The notes under the pieces are model-generated. The model was not told where the DNA came from. It worked only from the letters and a program-made list of their open reading frames with translations, and searched no databases. The position numbers were made by a program, and so were the translations under genes. A stretch of 64,000 nucleotides of DNA from Burkholderia cenocepacia (GTDB lineage Bacteria > Pseudomonadota > Gammaproteobacteria > Burkholderiales > Burkholderiaceae). The stretch is taken from NCBI RefSeq assembly GCF_900446215.1, contig NZ_UAQZ01000013.1, positions 1 to 64,000 of the forward strand. Reading direction: 5' to 3'. The number at the start of each line of letters is the position of its first letter. Within the stretch, counting starts at the first letter, position 1. Shown one piece after another: positions 31,747 through 40,495 of this stretch.

Positions 31747-33130
31747 TTACGACTTCGTCGGCATCGATGCGGCCGGACGGTTCGCGTAGAACAGCGCGTA
31801 CGCGATGCCGAGCAGCACGATCCACACCGGCCCGATCACGAGCGCGACGCGCGTATCGGGCGTGAACGCCATCAGCACGACGACCAGCGCGAGAAACCCG
31901 AGCGCGACGAACGAACCGAGCGGATAGAACGGCACGCGAATCGGCAGGCGCGCGATCTTGTCGGCCGACAGCGTGCGGCGAAAACGCATCTGCGCGATCA
32001 GGATCACGCACCACGTCCAGATCGCGCCGAACGTCGACACCGACGTGAGCCACGTGAACACGTGCTGCGGCGCGAGATAGTTGAGCAACACGCCGATCAG
32101 CAGCAGCGCGACCGACACGGCCACGCCGTACACGGGCACGCCGCTGCGGTTCACGCGACCGAGCGCGGCCGGCGCCTGGCCTTGCTGCGCGAGGTTGTAG
32201 AGCATCCGCGCGGGTGCTGAACAGGCCGCTGTTGCACGACGACAGCGCCGCGGTCAGCACGACGAAGTTGATGATGCCGGCGGCGGCGGGAATGCCGAGC
32301 CGCGAGAACGTCATCACGAACGGGCTGCCCTGCGTGCCGATCTGGTCCCACGGATAGAGCGACATGATCACGAACAGCGCGCCGATGTAGAAAATCAGCA
32401 CGCGCCAGAACACCGAGTTCACGGCCTTGGTCAGCGACTTCTCCGGGTTGCGCGCCTCGCCGGCCGTGAGGCCGAGCATCTCGACGCCGAGATACGCGAA
32501 CATCACGATCGGCAGCGCGGCGATCACGCCGTTGATCCCGTTCGGCATGAAGCCGCCGTGCGACCACAGGTTCGAGATGCCGGTCGCGATGCCGCCGTTG
32601 CCGATGCCGAACGCGATCATCAGCCCGCCGCCGATGATCATCAGCACGATCGTGACGATCTTGATCAGCGCGAACCAGAATTCGAATTCGCCATACAGCT
32701 TGACCGCGATGAAGTTCACCGAGCCCATCGCCATCAGGGCCGCGAGCGCCCAGATCCAGTTCGGCACGCCGGGAAACCACATGTGCATGTAGACGCCGAC
32801 CGCCGTGATTTCCGCCATGCAGGTGACGATCCACACGAACCAGTAGGTCCAGCCGGTCAGGTACCCGGCGAGCGGGCCGAGGTAGTCGCGCGCATAGCGG
32901 CTGAAGGCGCCGGCGACCGGGTTGGTGATCGCCATTTCGCCGAGCGCGCGCATGATCAGGAAGATCGCGAGGCCGCCCAGCAGGTAGGTCAGCAGGATGG
33001 CCGGGCCGGCCGTTCGGATCGCGGTGGCGGAGCCGAGGAACAGGCCGACGCCGATCGTCGCGCCGAGCGCCATCAGGTTGATGTGCCGTTCTTCCAGCCC
33101 GCGGTGCAACTGGTCTTCTGGTTGTTTCAA
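31747..33130 (-). pseudogene. ProY/GabP-type amino acid permease, frameshifted
   Basis: An APC-family permease of ~460 residues with 12 membrane helices, most like ProY by my recall. The first part (33130 to about 32220) runs MKQPEDQLHRGLEERHINLM through NPEKSLTKAVNS to AALSSCNSGLFST. The remainder lies in another frame, from MLYNLAQQGQAP (32205) to the stop at 31747. The junction in helix 8 is at AGCACCCGCGCGGATG, where one extra base, or two lost ones, would separate the frames. Both halves are otherwise intact, so this is a fresh mutation or a sequencing error in a GC repeat. It lies between a Usp gene and a DedA gene. Confidence 0.85.
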
Positions 33131-33574
33131 ATCCGTCTCCTGGCAGCCGCGAGCGGGCCGCCGTCATTGTGTCGATGACAAGGCGCGCCCGTTCATGCCG
33201 AGTGTGGCAGCCGAAAACGAAATAATCGCCGCTGTCGATTTCCGAATAAGAAACGACACGGATACCGCGTCAATCCGGTTGGAATTGCCGCGGATTATCC
33301 GAATTTCCCGGAACAATCCGGAAAAACGGATCGAGCCCTTCACGGAATACACCCGAGCGGCCCGCGCGACGCGGCTGTGCGCGTGGCGAGCGGCAACGGG
33401 ATCCATCGCTTTCGGCGCGAACGACCGCGCGTCGAATGTGCGCAATTTCGCGCACGCAATATGCAGGCGGGATTATAGGGAGGATCGGCGATTTAACGCC
33501 AGGTGATTTTGGGGAAAATCGCGGTGCGTGAAAGCGGTGATCGGATTCGAATGCGCGCGGCGCAGCGCGCGCAT
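33131..33574. other. Intergenic region upstream of the permease
   Basis: 444 bases, clearly AT-richer than the genome average (33190-33340 and 33430-33560). It precedes the permease gene and follows the stop of the DedA-rhodanese gene, both on the minus strand. Short frames here (for example the plus-strand frame ending at 33506) are not protein-like. No operator was recognised. Confidence 0.45.
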
Positions 33575-34621
33575 TTATTTCGACAACGTCGCCCGCACCG
33601 TATATTCGCCGTCGAGCCGGCCCTGCTCGGGCCGCACGAAATAACGCGACGAATCCAGATCGGCCGGCAGCGGCTCGACCGGATAACCGTGCTTTTCCCA
33701 CGCATCGAGGCCGCCCTTCAGCGCGCGGATGTTGTGGATCATCTTCTTGCGCTGCATCTTCGCGATCAGGCGCTTCGCGGTCGCCTCGTTCGGGCACACG
33801 CAATAGACGACGATCGGCCGTTTCAGCACTTCCGGATCGAGCAGATCGGGCGAATCGAGATCGACCGGCACCGCGCCCGCAATCCGGTACGGCTCGCGTT
33901 CGCGAATCGCCTTGGGCCGCGCGTCGAAGATCAGCGGCGGTTCGCTGGACGTCATCATCTCGACGAGCTGCGGCGGCGAAATGCGCACCTGCGCGAGATA
34001 GCGGCGGAACTGCACGCGGCGCACCCAGCGGTACAGCAGGAACGTGATGAAGATCGCGAGGAACGCGTCGAGGATCGTGCCGCCGCTCGCGCGCACCCAC
34101 AGCACGAACTGGACGATCTGGTCGTGAATCGCCGCGCCGCCGATCAGCCAGAACGCCGCCCACAGCGACGCGCCGGCCAGATCCCAGAACAGGAACACGC
34201 CGATGCCGATCGCGGTCGTGCCGAGCAGCGGCGCCGACACGAGGCCGAGGCCCGGCAGGAATTTCGACAGCACGAGCAGCGGCGCGCCGTATCTTTCGAA
34301 CACGTTACGCGCGAAGCGCAGCGTCGTGTCGAGCGACAGCGAGAAGCGCACGAGGCCGTTCAGCAGACGCCGGCCGCGCGTGCGGCCCATGAAGAACCAC
34401 AGCGAATCGGCCAGCATCGTCGCGCCGATCGCCGCCGCGAACATGCTGACCCAGGACGCCTGCCCCATCGCCGCCATCGTGCCGCCGAGAATCAGCATCG
34501 GCACGGCCGGCACCGGCACGCCGAGCTGCGTGATCAACACGCTCGCGAACACGGCCCACGGGCCGAGCGACGATGGAATAGCAATGGGAAAGTGCCACAC
34601 GGCGGCGCTCCTGAAAGACAT
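33575..34621 (-). CDS. DedA-family membrane protein fused to a rhodanese domain
   Basis: 348 residues. Residues ~1-215 are a DedA/SNARE-associated (VTT) domain with four to six membrane segments and the motif FMGRTRGRRLLNGL, FARNVFERYGAPLLVLSKFLPGLGLVSAPLLG. Residues ~225-330 are a rhodanese domain (PLIFDARPKAIREREPYRIAGAVPVDL, ALKGGLDAWEKHGYPVEPL) whose active-site loop reads VYCVCPNEATAKRL with the catalytic cysteine. DedA proteins flip lipids such as undecaprenyl phosphate or phosphatidylethanolamine. Rhodaneses carry sulfane sulfur. The fusion suggests a sulfur- or redox-linked lipid step at the inner membrane, which is inference. Confidence 0.9.
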   Translation of the reverse strand: MSFRSAAVWHFPIAIPSSLGPWAVFASVLITQLGVPVPAVPMLILGGTMAAMGQASWVSMFAAAIGATMLADSLWFFMGRTRGRRLLNGLVRFSLSLDTTLRFARNVFERYGAPLLVLSKFLPGLGLVSAPLLGTTAIGIGVFLFWDLAGASLWAAFWLIGGAAIHDQIVQFVLWVRASGGTILDAFLAIFITFLLYRWVRRVQFRRYLAQVRISPPQLVEMMTSSEPPLIFDARPKAIREREPYRIAGAVPVDLDSPDLLDPEVLKRPIVVYCVCPNEATAKRLIAKMQRKKMIHNIRALKGGLDAWEKHGYPVEPLPADLDSSRYFVRPEQGRLDGEYTVRATLSK

Positions 34622-34785
34622 GCAGGCCGCGCGACGGGGCCGTCGGTACGGCGGCGCAACGGCTGCCGCGGCACGTCCGCGACCGACCGGTGCATCATGC
34701 GCATTCTAAACGGGTTTGGCCTCGACCGCGCGGAACGCGGGCCGTCGGCACGGGCTTTGCGCCGGGCGTGACGCGCCCGTGACAG

Positions 34786-35292
34786 TCACGCGTCGGAGCG
34801 CTGCGCGAGCTGGGCGACGTGTTCCGCGTAGTCGGGAAACTCGGCCGCCAGCGCGGCCGCATCGGCCAGCTCGAATTCCGCGAACTCGAACCCCGGCGCA
34901 ACCGTGCAGCCGACGAGCGCGACGTGCTGCGGCGACGCGCAGCGCGCGCCGAACCAGCTTCCGGCCGGCACGACCGCCTGGAACACGGTGCCGGGATGCG
35001 TGAGCGGATTGCCGAGCCGGTGGATCGTCAACCCGTCGCGCGCGTCGAGCACCCACACTTCGATTGGGTCGCCCGCATAGAAATGCCAGACCTCGTCGGA
35101 GCGGATGCGGTGCCACGACGAATATGCGCCGTCGCACAGCAGGTAGTAGATCGCGGTCGACGCGGCACGGGGCGCGCCGTCGGCCGGACGCACGACCGAA
35201 TCGGTCGCGCGGTAGGTTTCACGGAAATAGCCACCTTCGGGATGCGGCTGCAGGTCGAACTGGCGAATCAGGTCGGGGGCGGAAATCGGCAT
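34786..35292 (-). CDS. Cupin-like DUF985 protein
   Basis: 168 residues, a single cupin beta-barrel of the DUF985 family: LQPHPEGGYFRETYRA, STAIYYLLCDG, SSWHRIRSDEVWHFYAGDP, and TVFQAVVPAGSWFGAR. The histidines and glutamate of HRxxSDExWH are in place for a metal, although the family reaction is not established. The protein is soluble with no signal peptide. The ribosome binding site for the ATG at 35292 is weak. It sits between DedA-rhodanese and UspA genes on the minus strand with clear gaps on both sides, so it is probably its own unit. Confidence 0.85.
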   Translation of the reverse strand: MPISAPDLIRQFDLQPHPEGGYFRETYRATDSVVRPADGAPRAASTAIYYLLCDGAYSSWHRIRSDEVWHFYAGDPIEVWVLDARDGLTIHRLGNPLTHPGTVFQAVVPAGSWFGARCASPQHVALVGCTVAPGFEFAEFELADAAALAAEFPDYAEHVAQLAQRSDA

Positions 35293-35601
35293 GGCAGATG
35301 ACGTCGGTAAGGTAGGAAACCGGCATCCGGCGGCCTGCCCGATCTCGATTCACGCGCTCGGGTGCCGCCGGATGTCCCTGCGTCGATCGCCGCGGCCATG
35401 CGCGCGGCGATCGAGCGGACACCGGCCGATGCTGCCAGAACTGCGTGCCGGGATGCAACCGTCGACGCGCAATCGCGCATCGGCGAGCGTATCGGCAGCG
35501 CCGCGCGCCGGATCGATCGCGCCGACGGCCGGCCCGGCGCGCGGCGCTCGGCCGACCGCGGATGTACGCGCCGCGTCGGCCGCCGTGCCGCCCGTCGTCG
35601 A
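35293..35601. other. Intergenic region
   Basis: 309 bases between the UspA gene and the cupin gene, both on the minus strand. The reading frames seen here are Arg/Ala-rich shadows. No terminator with a U-run, repeat or FNR box was found. Confidence 0.4.
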
Positions 35602-36072
35602 TCATGCGGCCGCCGACGCCCCCGCCTCGCCATGCCGCACCAGCAGCACGGGCCGGTCGGCCGCGCGCAGCAACGATTCCGCCACGCTGCCGAGCAACAG
35701 CCTGCGCAGGCCGTGTCGCCCGCTCGTGCCCATCACGATCAGATCGGCGTCGGCTTCGGCCGCCGTGCGCATCAGCACCGTCGCGATGTCCTCGCCGTAC
35801 GCGTCGAGCGCGCGCACCGTGCCGCGCACATGCTGCCGCGCGAGCGCCGCTTTCGCATCGTCGAGCACCGGCGTCGCGGCATCGGCCGCGGCGACATCGC
35901 CGTCGCGCTCGGCCGCGAAGCCGGCGTCGACGTCGACGAGCTGCGGCCGATGCTCGACGACGTACGCACAAGTCACTTCGCCGCCGGACGCCGTCGCGAT
36001 CCGGATCGCCTCGTTCAGCGCGAGACGCGCGCTCGGGCTGCCGTCGAGCCCGACGAAAATCCGCTTGTACAT
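35602..36072 (-). CDS. Universal stress protein UspA family
   Basis: 156 residues, one UspA domain: MYKRIFVGLDGSPSARLALN at the start and VMGTSGRHGLRRLLLGSVAESLL near the end, which contains the full G2xG9xGS ATP-binding signature. It is therefore of the ATP-binding MJ0577 type. GGAGG lies nine bases before the ATG at 36072. The acidic insert ERDGDVAAADAATP is a feature of many Burkholderia Usps. A perfect FNR/ANR-like box is 118 bases upstream, placing it in the expected oxygen-limitation regulon with the double Usp at 30.6 kb. Confidence 0.92.
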   Translation of the reverse strand: MYKRIFVGLDGSPSARLALNEAIRIATASGGEVTCAYVVEHRPQLVDVDAGFAAERDGDVAAADAATPVLDDAKAALARQHVRGTVRALDAYGEDIATVLMRTAAEADADLIVMGTSGRHGLRRLLLGSVAESLLRAADRPVLLVRHGEAGASAAA

Positions 36073-36382
36073 GGTCCGTCCCTCCGACCGGGCGCGCGTC
36101 GCGCACTGCGCCGCCGCGACCCGTTACCGCAAGCCGGCCCGGCGCCGGCTTGCCCGCCGAACAGTCTGCCCCACGTGCCGACGCGCGCGTTGACGCGCGT
36201 CAAGCGCGCCCGCTGCCCCACGCCGTTTGCCGCAATTTCAACCGACCCCATTACAAAAAATGTGTAAAACGCGCACAATTTCATCTTGAAAATAGTCGTT
36301 GCACGCAGCCGGTGCGAGTTTTCCCGGTTTTGCCGCGCTGCCCGAGTGCCCCGGGTAGCCCGAATAACAGAATGGCCATCGA
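36073..36382. other. Divergent promoter region, UspA and CHASE-PAS kinase
   Basis: 310 bases. It holds an FNR/ANR-like box at 36190-36203 (separate entry) and an AT-rich stretch at 36248-36300 (ACAAAAAATGTGTAAAAC) suited to the kinase promoter. No gene is supported. Confidence 0.55.
36190..36203. promoter_or_regulatory. FNR/ANR-like box between uspA and the sensor kinase
   Basis: TTGACGCGCGTCAA fits TTGAY-N4-RTCAA with perfect dyad symmetry. It is 118 bases from the UspA start and 180 from the kinase start. The fixed half-sites are the common C/G variant of the FNR sequence. Confidence 0.6.
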
Positions 36383-38485
36383 ATGACCGCCAGTGGAACC
36401 CCGACGCGTGACGCCCGAGGGCCCACGCGCCTCCAGACCATGTTACGCCAGCCGTTCGCGGCCGGCGTCGTTGCGCTGTGCGCGGGCGCCGTGCTGTCGC
36501 TCGGCGTCGCGCTGCTGGTGCGCGAGCAGTGGCAAGGCGCCGTTCACACACGTTTCGAACGCCGCACGTCGCACGTGACCGCGATGCTGCGCCACGAACT
36601 GCAGGCCGGTGTCGCCGTGCTCGAAGGCGCGCGCGGCGCGTTCGGCCTCGTCCCGGACATGACGCCCGGCCAATGGCGCCGGTATGCGGAGACGCTCGAT
36701 CTCGACAGCGGCCGCTCGCCGGTCCGGCAGATCGGCTATGCGCCGCTGACGCCCGCGGCGCGCGCCGCGCTGGCCGGCGCGAAGCCGCTGCCGGCCGATC
36801 CGCTCGCGGCTGCGACGCTCAGCGCGCCCGTCTCGAACTCGCCGGTCGTGCGCTTCGGTGCGTCCGACGCGGCGCCGCTCACGCGCGCGCTGCGCACCGG
36901 CGATATCGCGCTCGGCGTTCACCCTGCCGACGACGACACTTCCCGCGACGCCCGTACCCTGACGCTGTTCCTGCCCGTGGCGTCTTCGCCGCTGGCGGCC
37001 GCCAAGCCCTCCGGCACGCGGGAAGGCGGCGCCGACGGGATGCTGTTCGCGGCGCTGAGCCCGCGGCGCCTGATCGAGCGGGCGCTCGATGCGGAGCGCG
37101 GAATCGACCTGTGGATGACCGCCGGCGGCGATGCGCGCGCGATCGCCAGCGTCGAGACGACGACCGACGAAGCATCGGCGTCACCCGACCTGATGCGGCG
37201 CACCGATGTGCTGAATTTCGGCGGCACCGCGCTGACGCTCGCCTATTCCGCGGACGGCCGGCCGAGCGCGACCGGCGCGCAGCGTGCGGCCGGCACCGTG
37301 CTCGCCGCCGGGCTGATCGCGTCGTTCGCGTTCGCGGCGCTCGTCCATGCGTTGCTGCGCGGGCGCGCCGACGCCGGTGCAAGCAGCCGCGGCATCCTCA
37401 ACGAGGCGCGGATGATGGGCATCATCCGTTCGTCGATGGAAGCGATCATCACGATCGACGAGAAGCAGACAGTCGTGATCTTCAACCCGATGGCCGAACA
37501 GGTGTTCGGCGTGTCCGCGATGGAAGCGATCGGCGCGCCGCTGTCGCGCTTCATTCCCGAACGGTTCCGCGCCGCGCACGCGAAGCACGTCGACCAGTTC
37601 GGCGTGACGGGCGTGTCCGAGCGGCAGATGGGCCGCCAGCGCGTGCTGTTCGGGCTGCGGGCCAACGGCGAGGAATTCCCGATCGAAGCGTCGATCTCGC
37701 AGATCCGCGACGCGTCGGGCAAGCTGTATACGGTGATGCTGCGCGACATCACCGAGCGGCAACGGGCCGAAAATGCGTTGAAGCAATCGCGCGAGGAATT
37801 GCGCGAATTGTCCGCGAACCTGCAGAACGTGCGCGAGGAGGAAAAGACCCGTATCGCGCGCGAACTGCACGACGACCTCGGGCAACAGCTCACCGCATTG
37901 AAGATGGACCTGTCGGTCGTCGAGCAGCAATTGCGGATGCCCGGCCGCGCGCAACCCGATGAAGGCGTGCAGACGCATCTGCAAGGCATGCGGCGGCTGA
38001 TCGACGCGACGGTCGCGTCGGTGCGGCGCATCGCGGCCGACCTGCGGCCGGTGATGCTCGACGATCTCGGCCTCGTGCCCGCGATCGAATGGCTCGCGAA
38101 CGATTTCACGAACCGCTACGGGATCGATGTCGAGCGCCACATCGAAACCGGCGGCCTCACGTTCACCAGCGCGGGCGCGACCACGCTGTTCCGCATCGTC
38201 CAGGAAGCGCTGACGAACGTCGCGCGCCATGCGGATGCGACGCGCGTGGCGTTGCGGCTCGACATCGAGGAAGGCTTTTGCGTGCTGCGCGTCGCGGACA
38301 ACGGCCGCGGCGCGGCGCCCGGCGGCCCGGCCCACGAGGACAAATCGTTCGGCCTGATCGGCATTCGCGAACGCGCCCACATGCTGGGCGGCACCGTGAC
38401 GATCGACACCGCGCTCGCGCGCGGCTTCTCGATTACCGTCGCCTTTCCGCTCGCCACCGTTCAACAGGACACGCTCATCACATGA
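36383..38485 (+). CDS. CHASE-PAS sensor histidine kinase (NarL-type partner)
   Basis: 700 residues. A membrane helix at ~27-48, a periplasmic CHASE domain to ~295, a second helix (~302-325), a PAS domain (~345-460: MEAIITIDEKQTVVIFNPMAEQVFG) and a HisKA_3/HATPase core. The phospho-histidine lies in RIARELHDDLGQQLTALKMDL, and VADNGRGAAPGG with SFGLIGIRERA binds ATP. The CHASE domain suggests a small periplasmic ligand; the PAS may sense redox or gas. Its stop overlaps the ATG of the response regulator (ATGA, 38482-38485), so the two are a cognate pair. The FNR-like box upstream hints at oxygen control. Confidence 0.92.
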   Translation: MTASGTPTRDARGPTRLQTMLRQPFAAGVVALCAGAVLSLGVALLVREQWQGAVHTRFERRTSHVTAMLRHELQAGVAVLEGARGAFGLVPDMTPGQWRRYAETLDLDSGRSPVRQIGYAPLTPAARAALAGAKPLPADPLAAATLSAPVSNSPVVRFGASDAAPLTRALRTGDIALGVHPADDDTSRDARTLTLFLPVASSPLAAAKPSGTREGGADGMLFAALSPRRLIERALDAERGIDLWMTAGGDARAIASVETTTDEASASPDLMRRTDVLNFGGTALTLAYSADGRPSATGAQRAAGTVLAAGLIASFAFAALVHALLRGRADAGASSRGILNEARMMGIIRSSMEAIITIDEKQTVVIFNPMAEQVFGVSAMEAIGAPLSRFIPERFRAAHAKHVDQFGVTGVSERQMGRQRVLFGLRANGEEFPIEASISQIRDASGKLYTVMLRDITERQRAENALKQSREELRELSANLQNVREEEKTRIARELHDDLGQQLTALKMDLSVVEQQLRMPGRAQPDEGVQTHLQGMRRLIDATVASVRRIAADLRPVMLDDLGLVPAIEWLANDFTNRYGIDVERHIETGGLTFTSAGATTLFRIVQEALTNVARHADATRVALRLDIEEGFCVLRVADNGRGAAPGGPAHEDKSFGLIGIRERAHMLGGTVTIDTALARGFSITVAFPLATVQQDTLIT

Positions 38486-39129
38486 TCAAGGTGCTCATCG
38501 CCGACGACCATACGCTCGTACGCGACGGTCTGCGGCACATCCTCCAGAACGCCACCGGATTCGAGGTGGCCGGCGAAGCCTGCGACGGCCCGTCGACGAT
38601 CGCGCTGGTGCGTGCGACGCCCGCGCAGGTGCTCGTGCTCGACCTGTCGATGCCCGGCCGCAACGGCGTCGAGCTGATCAAGCAGATCAAGGACGAAAAG
38701 CCAGCGCTGCGCGTGCTGGTGCTCACCATGCACGCGGAGCAGCAATACGCGGTGCGGGCGTTCCGCGCGGGCGCGTCGGGCTATCTGACGAAGGAAAGCG
38801 CGAGCGCGGAGCTGGTCGGCGCGGTCACGAAAGTGGCGTCGGGCGGTGTCTACGTGAGCCTCGCGATGGCCGAGCAGTTCGCGCAGAGCCTGAACGAGCC
38901 GGCCGAAACGCTGCCGCACCAGCGGCTGTCCGACCGCGAATTCGACGTGTTCCGTCGGATCGCCGCCGGCCAGACGCTGACCGAGATCGCGAATGCGCTG
39001 TGCGTGAGCGCGAAGACGGTCAGCACCTACAAGACCCGGATCCTGGAAAAGATGCAGATGCCGCACGAAGCGGCGCTCGTGCGCTACGCGATGCGGCACA
39101 AGCTGCTCGACGAGACGGACGACGTCTGA
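38482..39129 (+). CDS. NarL/FixJ-family response regulator
   Basis: 215 residues. The receiver has the acidic pair in IADDHTLVRDG, the phospho-accepting Asp in VLVLDLSMPGRNG, and Thr and Lys in LTMHAEQ and YLTKESA. The output domain is a LuxR-type helix-turn-helix: RLSDREFDVFRRIAAGQTL, then LCVSAKTVSTYKTRILEKM. It is translationally coupled to the kinase upstream and must be its partner. A candidate binding site is not proven; the 12-base inverted repeat at 48548 is one possibility because NarL-type proteins bind such dyads. Confidence 0.93.
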   Translation: MIKVLIADDHTLVRDGLRHILQNATGFEVAGEACDGPSTIALVRATPAQVLVLDLSMPGRNGVELIKQIKDEKPALRVLVLTMHAEQQYAVRAFRAGASGYLTKESASAELVGAVTKVASGGVYVSLAMAEQFAQSLNEPAETLPHQRLSDREFDVFRRIAAGQTLTEIANALCVSAKTVSTYKTRILEKMQMPHEAALVRYAMRHKLLDETDDV

Positions 39130-39169
39130 GCCGGCGTCGTGCAGGCCCGGTCGGGCCCGCGCGTGATCG

Positions 39170-39574
39170 TTACTTCGCGGGCACCGGGCACGCGAGGTCG
39201 CCTTCCTCGCAGGACAGATAGCCCTTCAGGGTGTCGGTGCGCGCTTTCGTCAGATCGTCGAGACAGGTCGATACGACCATCGGGTATGCACTGCCGTCCT
39301 CGGCATTCGCGCTCGAGAAACGGCATTCGGCGTCGCGGTACGCGATCCACGCGCGCTGCGCATTCACGAGCTTGTCGGCAAGCGGCCGCGCGTCGCGCAG
39401 GCGCGCGGTGACGGCCTGGTAAGTCCGGTTCAGTTCCCCGTCGGATTTCTTGTACGCGCGATCGGCACACGCCGTCATCGTCGCCTGATCCGTCGCGTCC
39501 GCACAATTCGCCTGCGCATGGGCGACGCTCGCCACCAGCGCCAGCGAGCCCAGCAGACCGGTCAAGACACGCAT
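39170..39574 (-). CDS. Lysozyme-inhibitor LprI-like (DUF1311) secreted protein
   Basis: 134 residues with a signal peptide (MRVLTGLLGSLALVASVAHA, cleavage before QANC). The mature part has the DUF1311 pattern: ADATDQATMTACADRAYKKSD, LNRTYQAVTARL, LVNAQRAWIAYRDAEC, then STCLDDLTKARTDTL, and six cysteines that can form disulfides. DUF1311 includes LprI, which inhibits lysozyme; whether this one does is not known. AAGGAG precedes the ATG at 39574 by six bases. It converges with the response regulator, so it is probably a separate unit. Confidence 0.85.
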   Translation of the reverse strand: MRVLTGLLGSLALVASVAHAQANCADATDQATMTACADRAYKKSDGELNRTYQAVTARLRDARPLADKLVNAQRAWIAYRDAECRFSSANAEDGSAYPMVVSTCLDDLTKARTDTLKGYLSCEEGDLACPVPAK

Positions 39575-39940
39575 GGATGCTCCTTGTCGTTCGTTGAAGT
39601 GTGGAACCCGACGCCCTGCTGCGCCCCGTATGAATGGGCCGCGCCACGCGCCGCGGCGACATCGACCGCGATGCTAGCGCACGTGCGGCGGATTGTCAGC
39701 GGGGTGCGGCGCGGCGAGTGACGTGATCATGCACGCCAAGGTATCGCGCGGATCCCGCGGCGATCGGCATCCGGCGTTTCGCTCATGCGCGCCGCAGGCT
39801 ATCCGCGACCGATTCGGCCGACCTCGTGCATCGGGCCGCCCAATGAAGAAGACGCAAAAAAGCCTGCACGCGATACGCGTGCAGGCTTTCTCGATACGGC
39901 TTCAATCGCGGCCGTCGAGGGCCGCGCGGCAACGACCGGC
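39575..39940. other. Intergenic region with terminator
   Basis: 366 bases between the DUF4148 gene and the DUF1311 gene, both minus strand. It contains the DUF4148 terminator at 39856-39889. Short plus-strand frames crossing it are not credible. No other element was seen. Confidence 0.5.
39856..39889 (-). terminator. Intrinsic terminator of the DUF4148 gene
   Basis: On the reverse strand AAAGCCTGCACGCG pairs perfectly with CGCGTGCAGGCTTT across a 3-base loop and is followed by a T-run (TTTTTTGCG). It lies about 50 bases after the DUF4148 stop. Confidence 0.88.
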
Positions 39941-40270
39941 TCAGTGGCCGAAGTACACCGACGAGCGGTCGCTCACGGCCGGCACGGCCGCACGCTGGCC
40001 CGACTGCGACGTCGCGACCGGGTTCGCACCGTAGCCGGTGGCGTCGGCTTGCGCGCCGGCATTCTGCGCGGCGGCGATCTTGGCCTGGGCGGCCTGGATG
40101 TTTTCCGGGTAGTTGATCCAGTCGTTCGGGTTGTAGCCGGCCTTTTCGAGCTGGACCAGTTCGGCGCGCACTTGCGCGCGGGTCAGCGGCTGCTGGTTCG
40201 ATTGGGCGAACGAGACGACCGGTGCGGCCACCAGGGCGGCCAGTGCAACTGCCTTGATCAGCGATTTCAT
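39941..40270 (-). CDS. DUF4148 periplasmic protein
   Basis: 109 residues. A clear signal peptide (MKSLIKAVALAALVAAPVVS, cleavage near FAQS) is followed by the DUF4148 motif LTRAQVRAELVQLEKAGYNP, then NDWINYPENIQAAQAKIAA. The tail (AVPAVSDRSSVYFGH) is of the type common in this Burkholderiales family, which often has many paralogues per genome and no known role. GGAGG lies nine bases before the ATG at 40270. A strong terminator follows, so it is monocistronic. Abundant small envelope protein is a reasonable guess. Confidence 0.88.
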   Translation of the reverse strand: MKSLIKAVALAALVAAPVVSFAQSNQQPLTRAQVRAELVQLEKAGYNPNDWINYPENIQAAQAKIAAAQNAGAQADATGYGANPVATSQSGQRAAVPAVSDRSSVYFGH

Positions 40271-40495
40271 GATGCGTTACCTCCAGGATTGTTTTGTCAG
40301 GCGCTTCGGACTCGAGGTCGTTGCGCATGAGTAGAAGTCTAGGAGGCGCGGCTATCAGGGTAAATACTTAAATCGCAAATTCACTGTTGACCGAAACCGT
40401 ACAATCGAGCGGGAATAAGTCGTTTCGTCAGACGATTATCGGCGTTCGTGCACCGAATGCCGCGATACGGCAGCCGGCACGCGCGGGTCGCGCGT

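Noticed and set aside
30521..33130. An 869-residue frame containing the permease N-terminus
   Set aside because: Only the first ~300 residues are permease; the rest is the frameshifted read-through opposite real genes, including the Usp gene.
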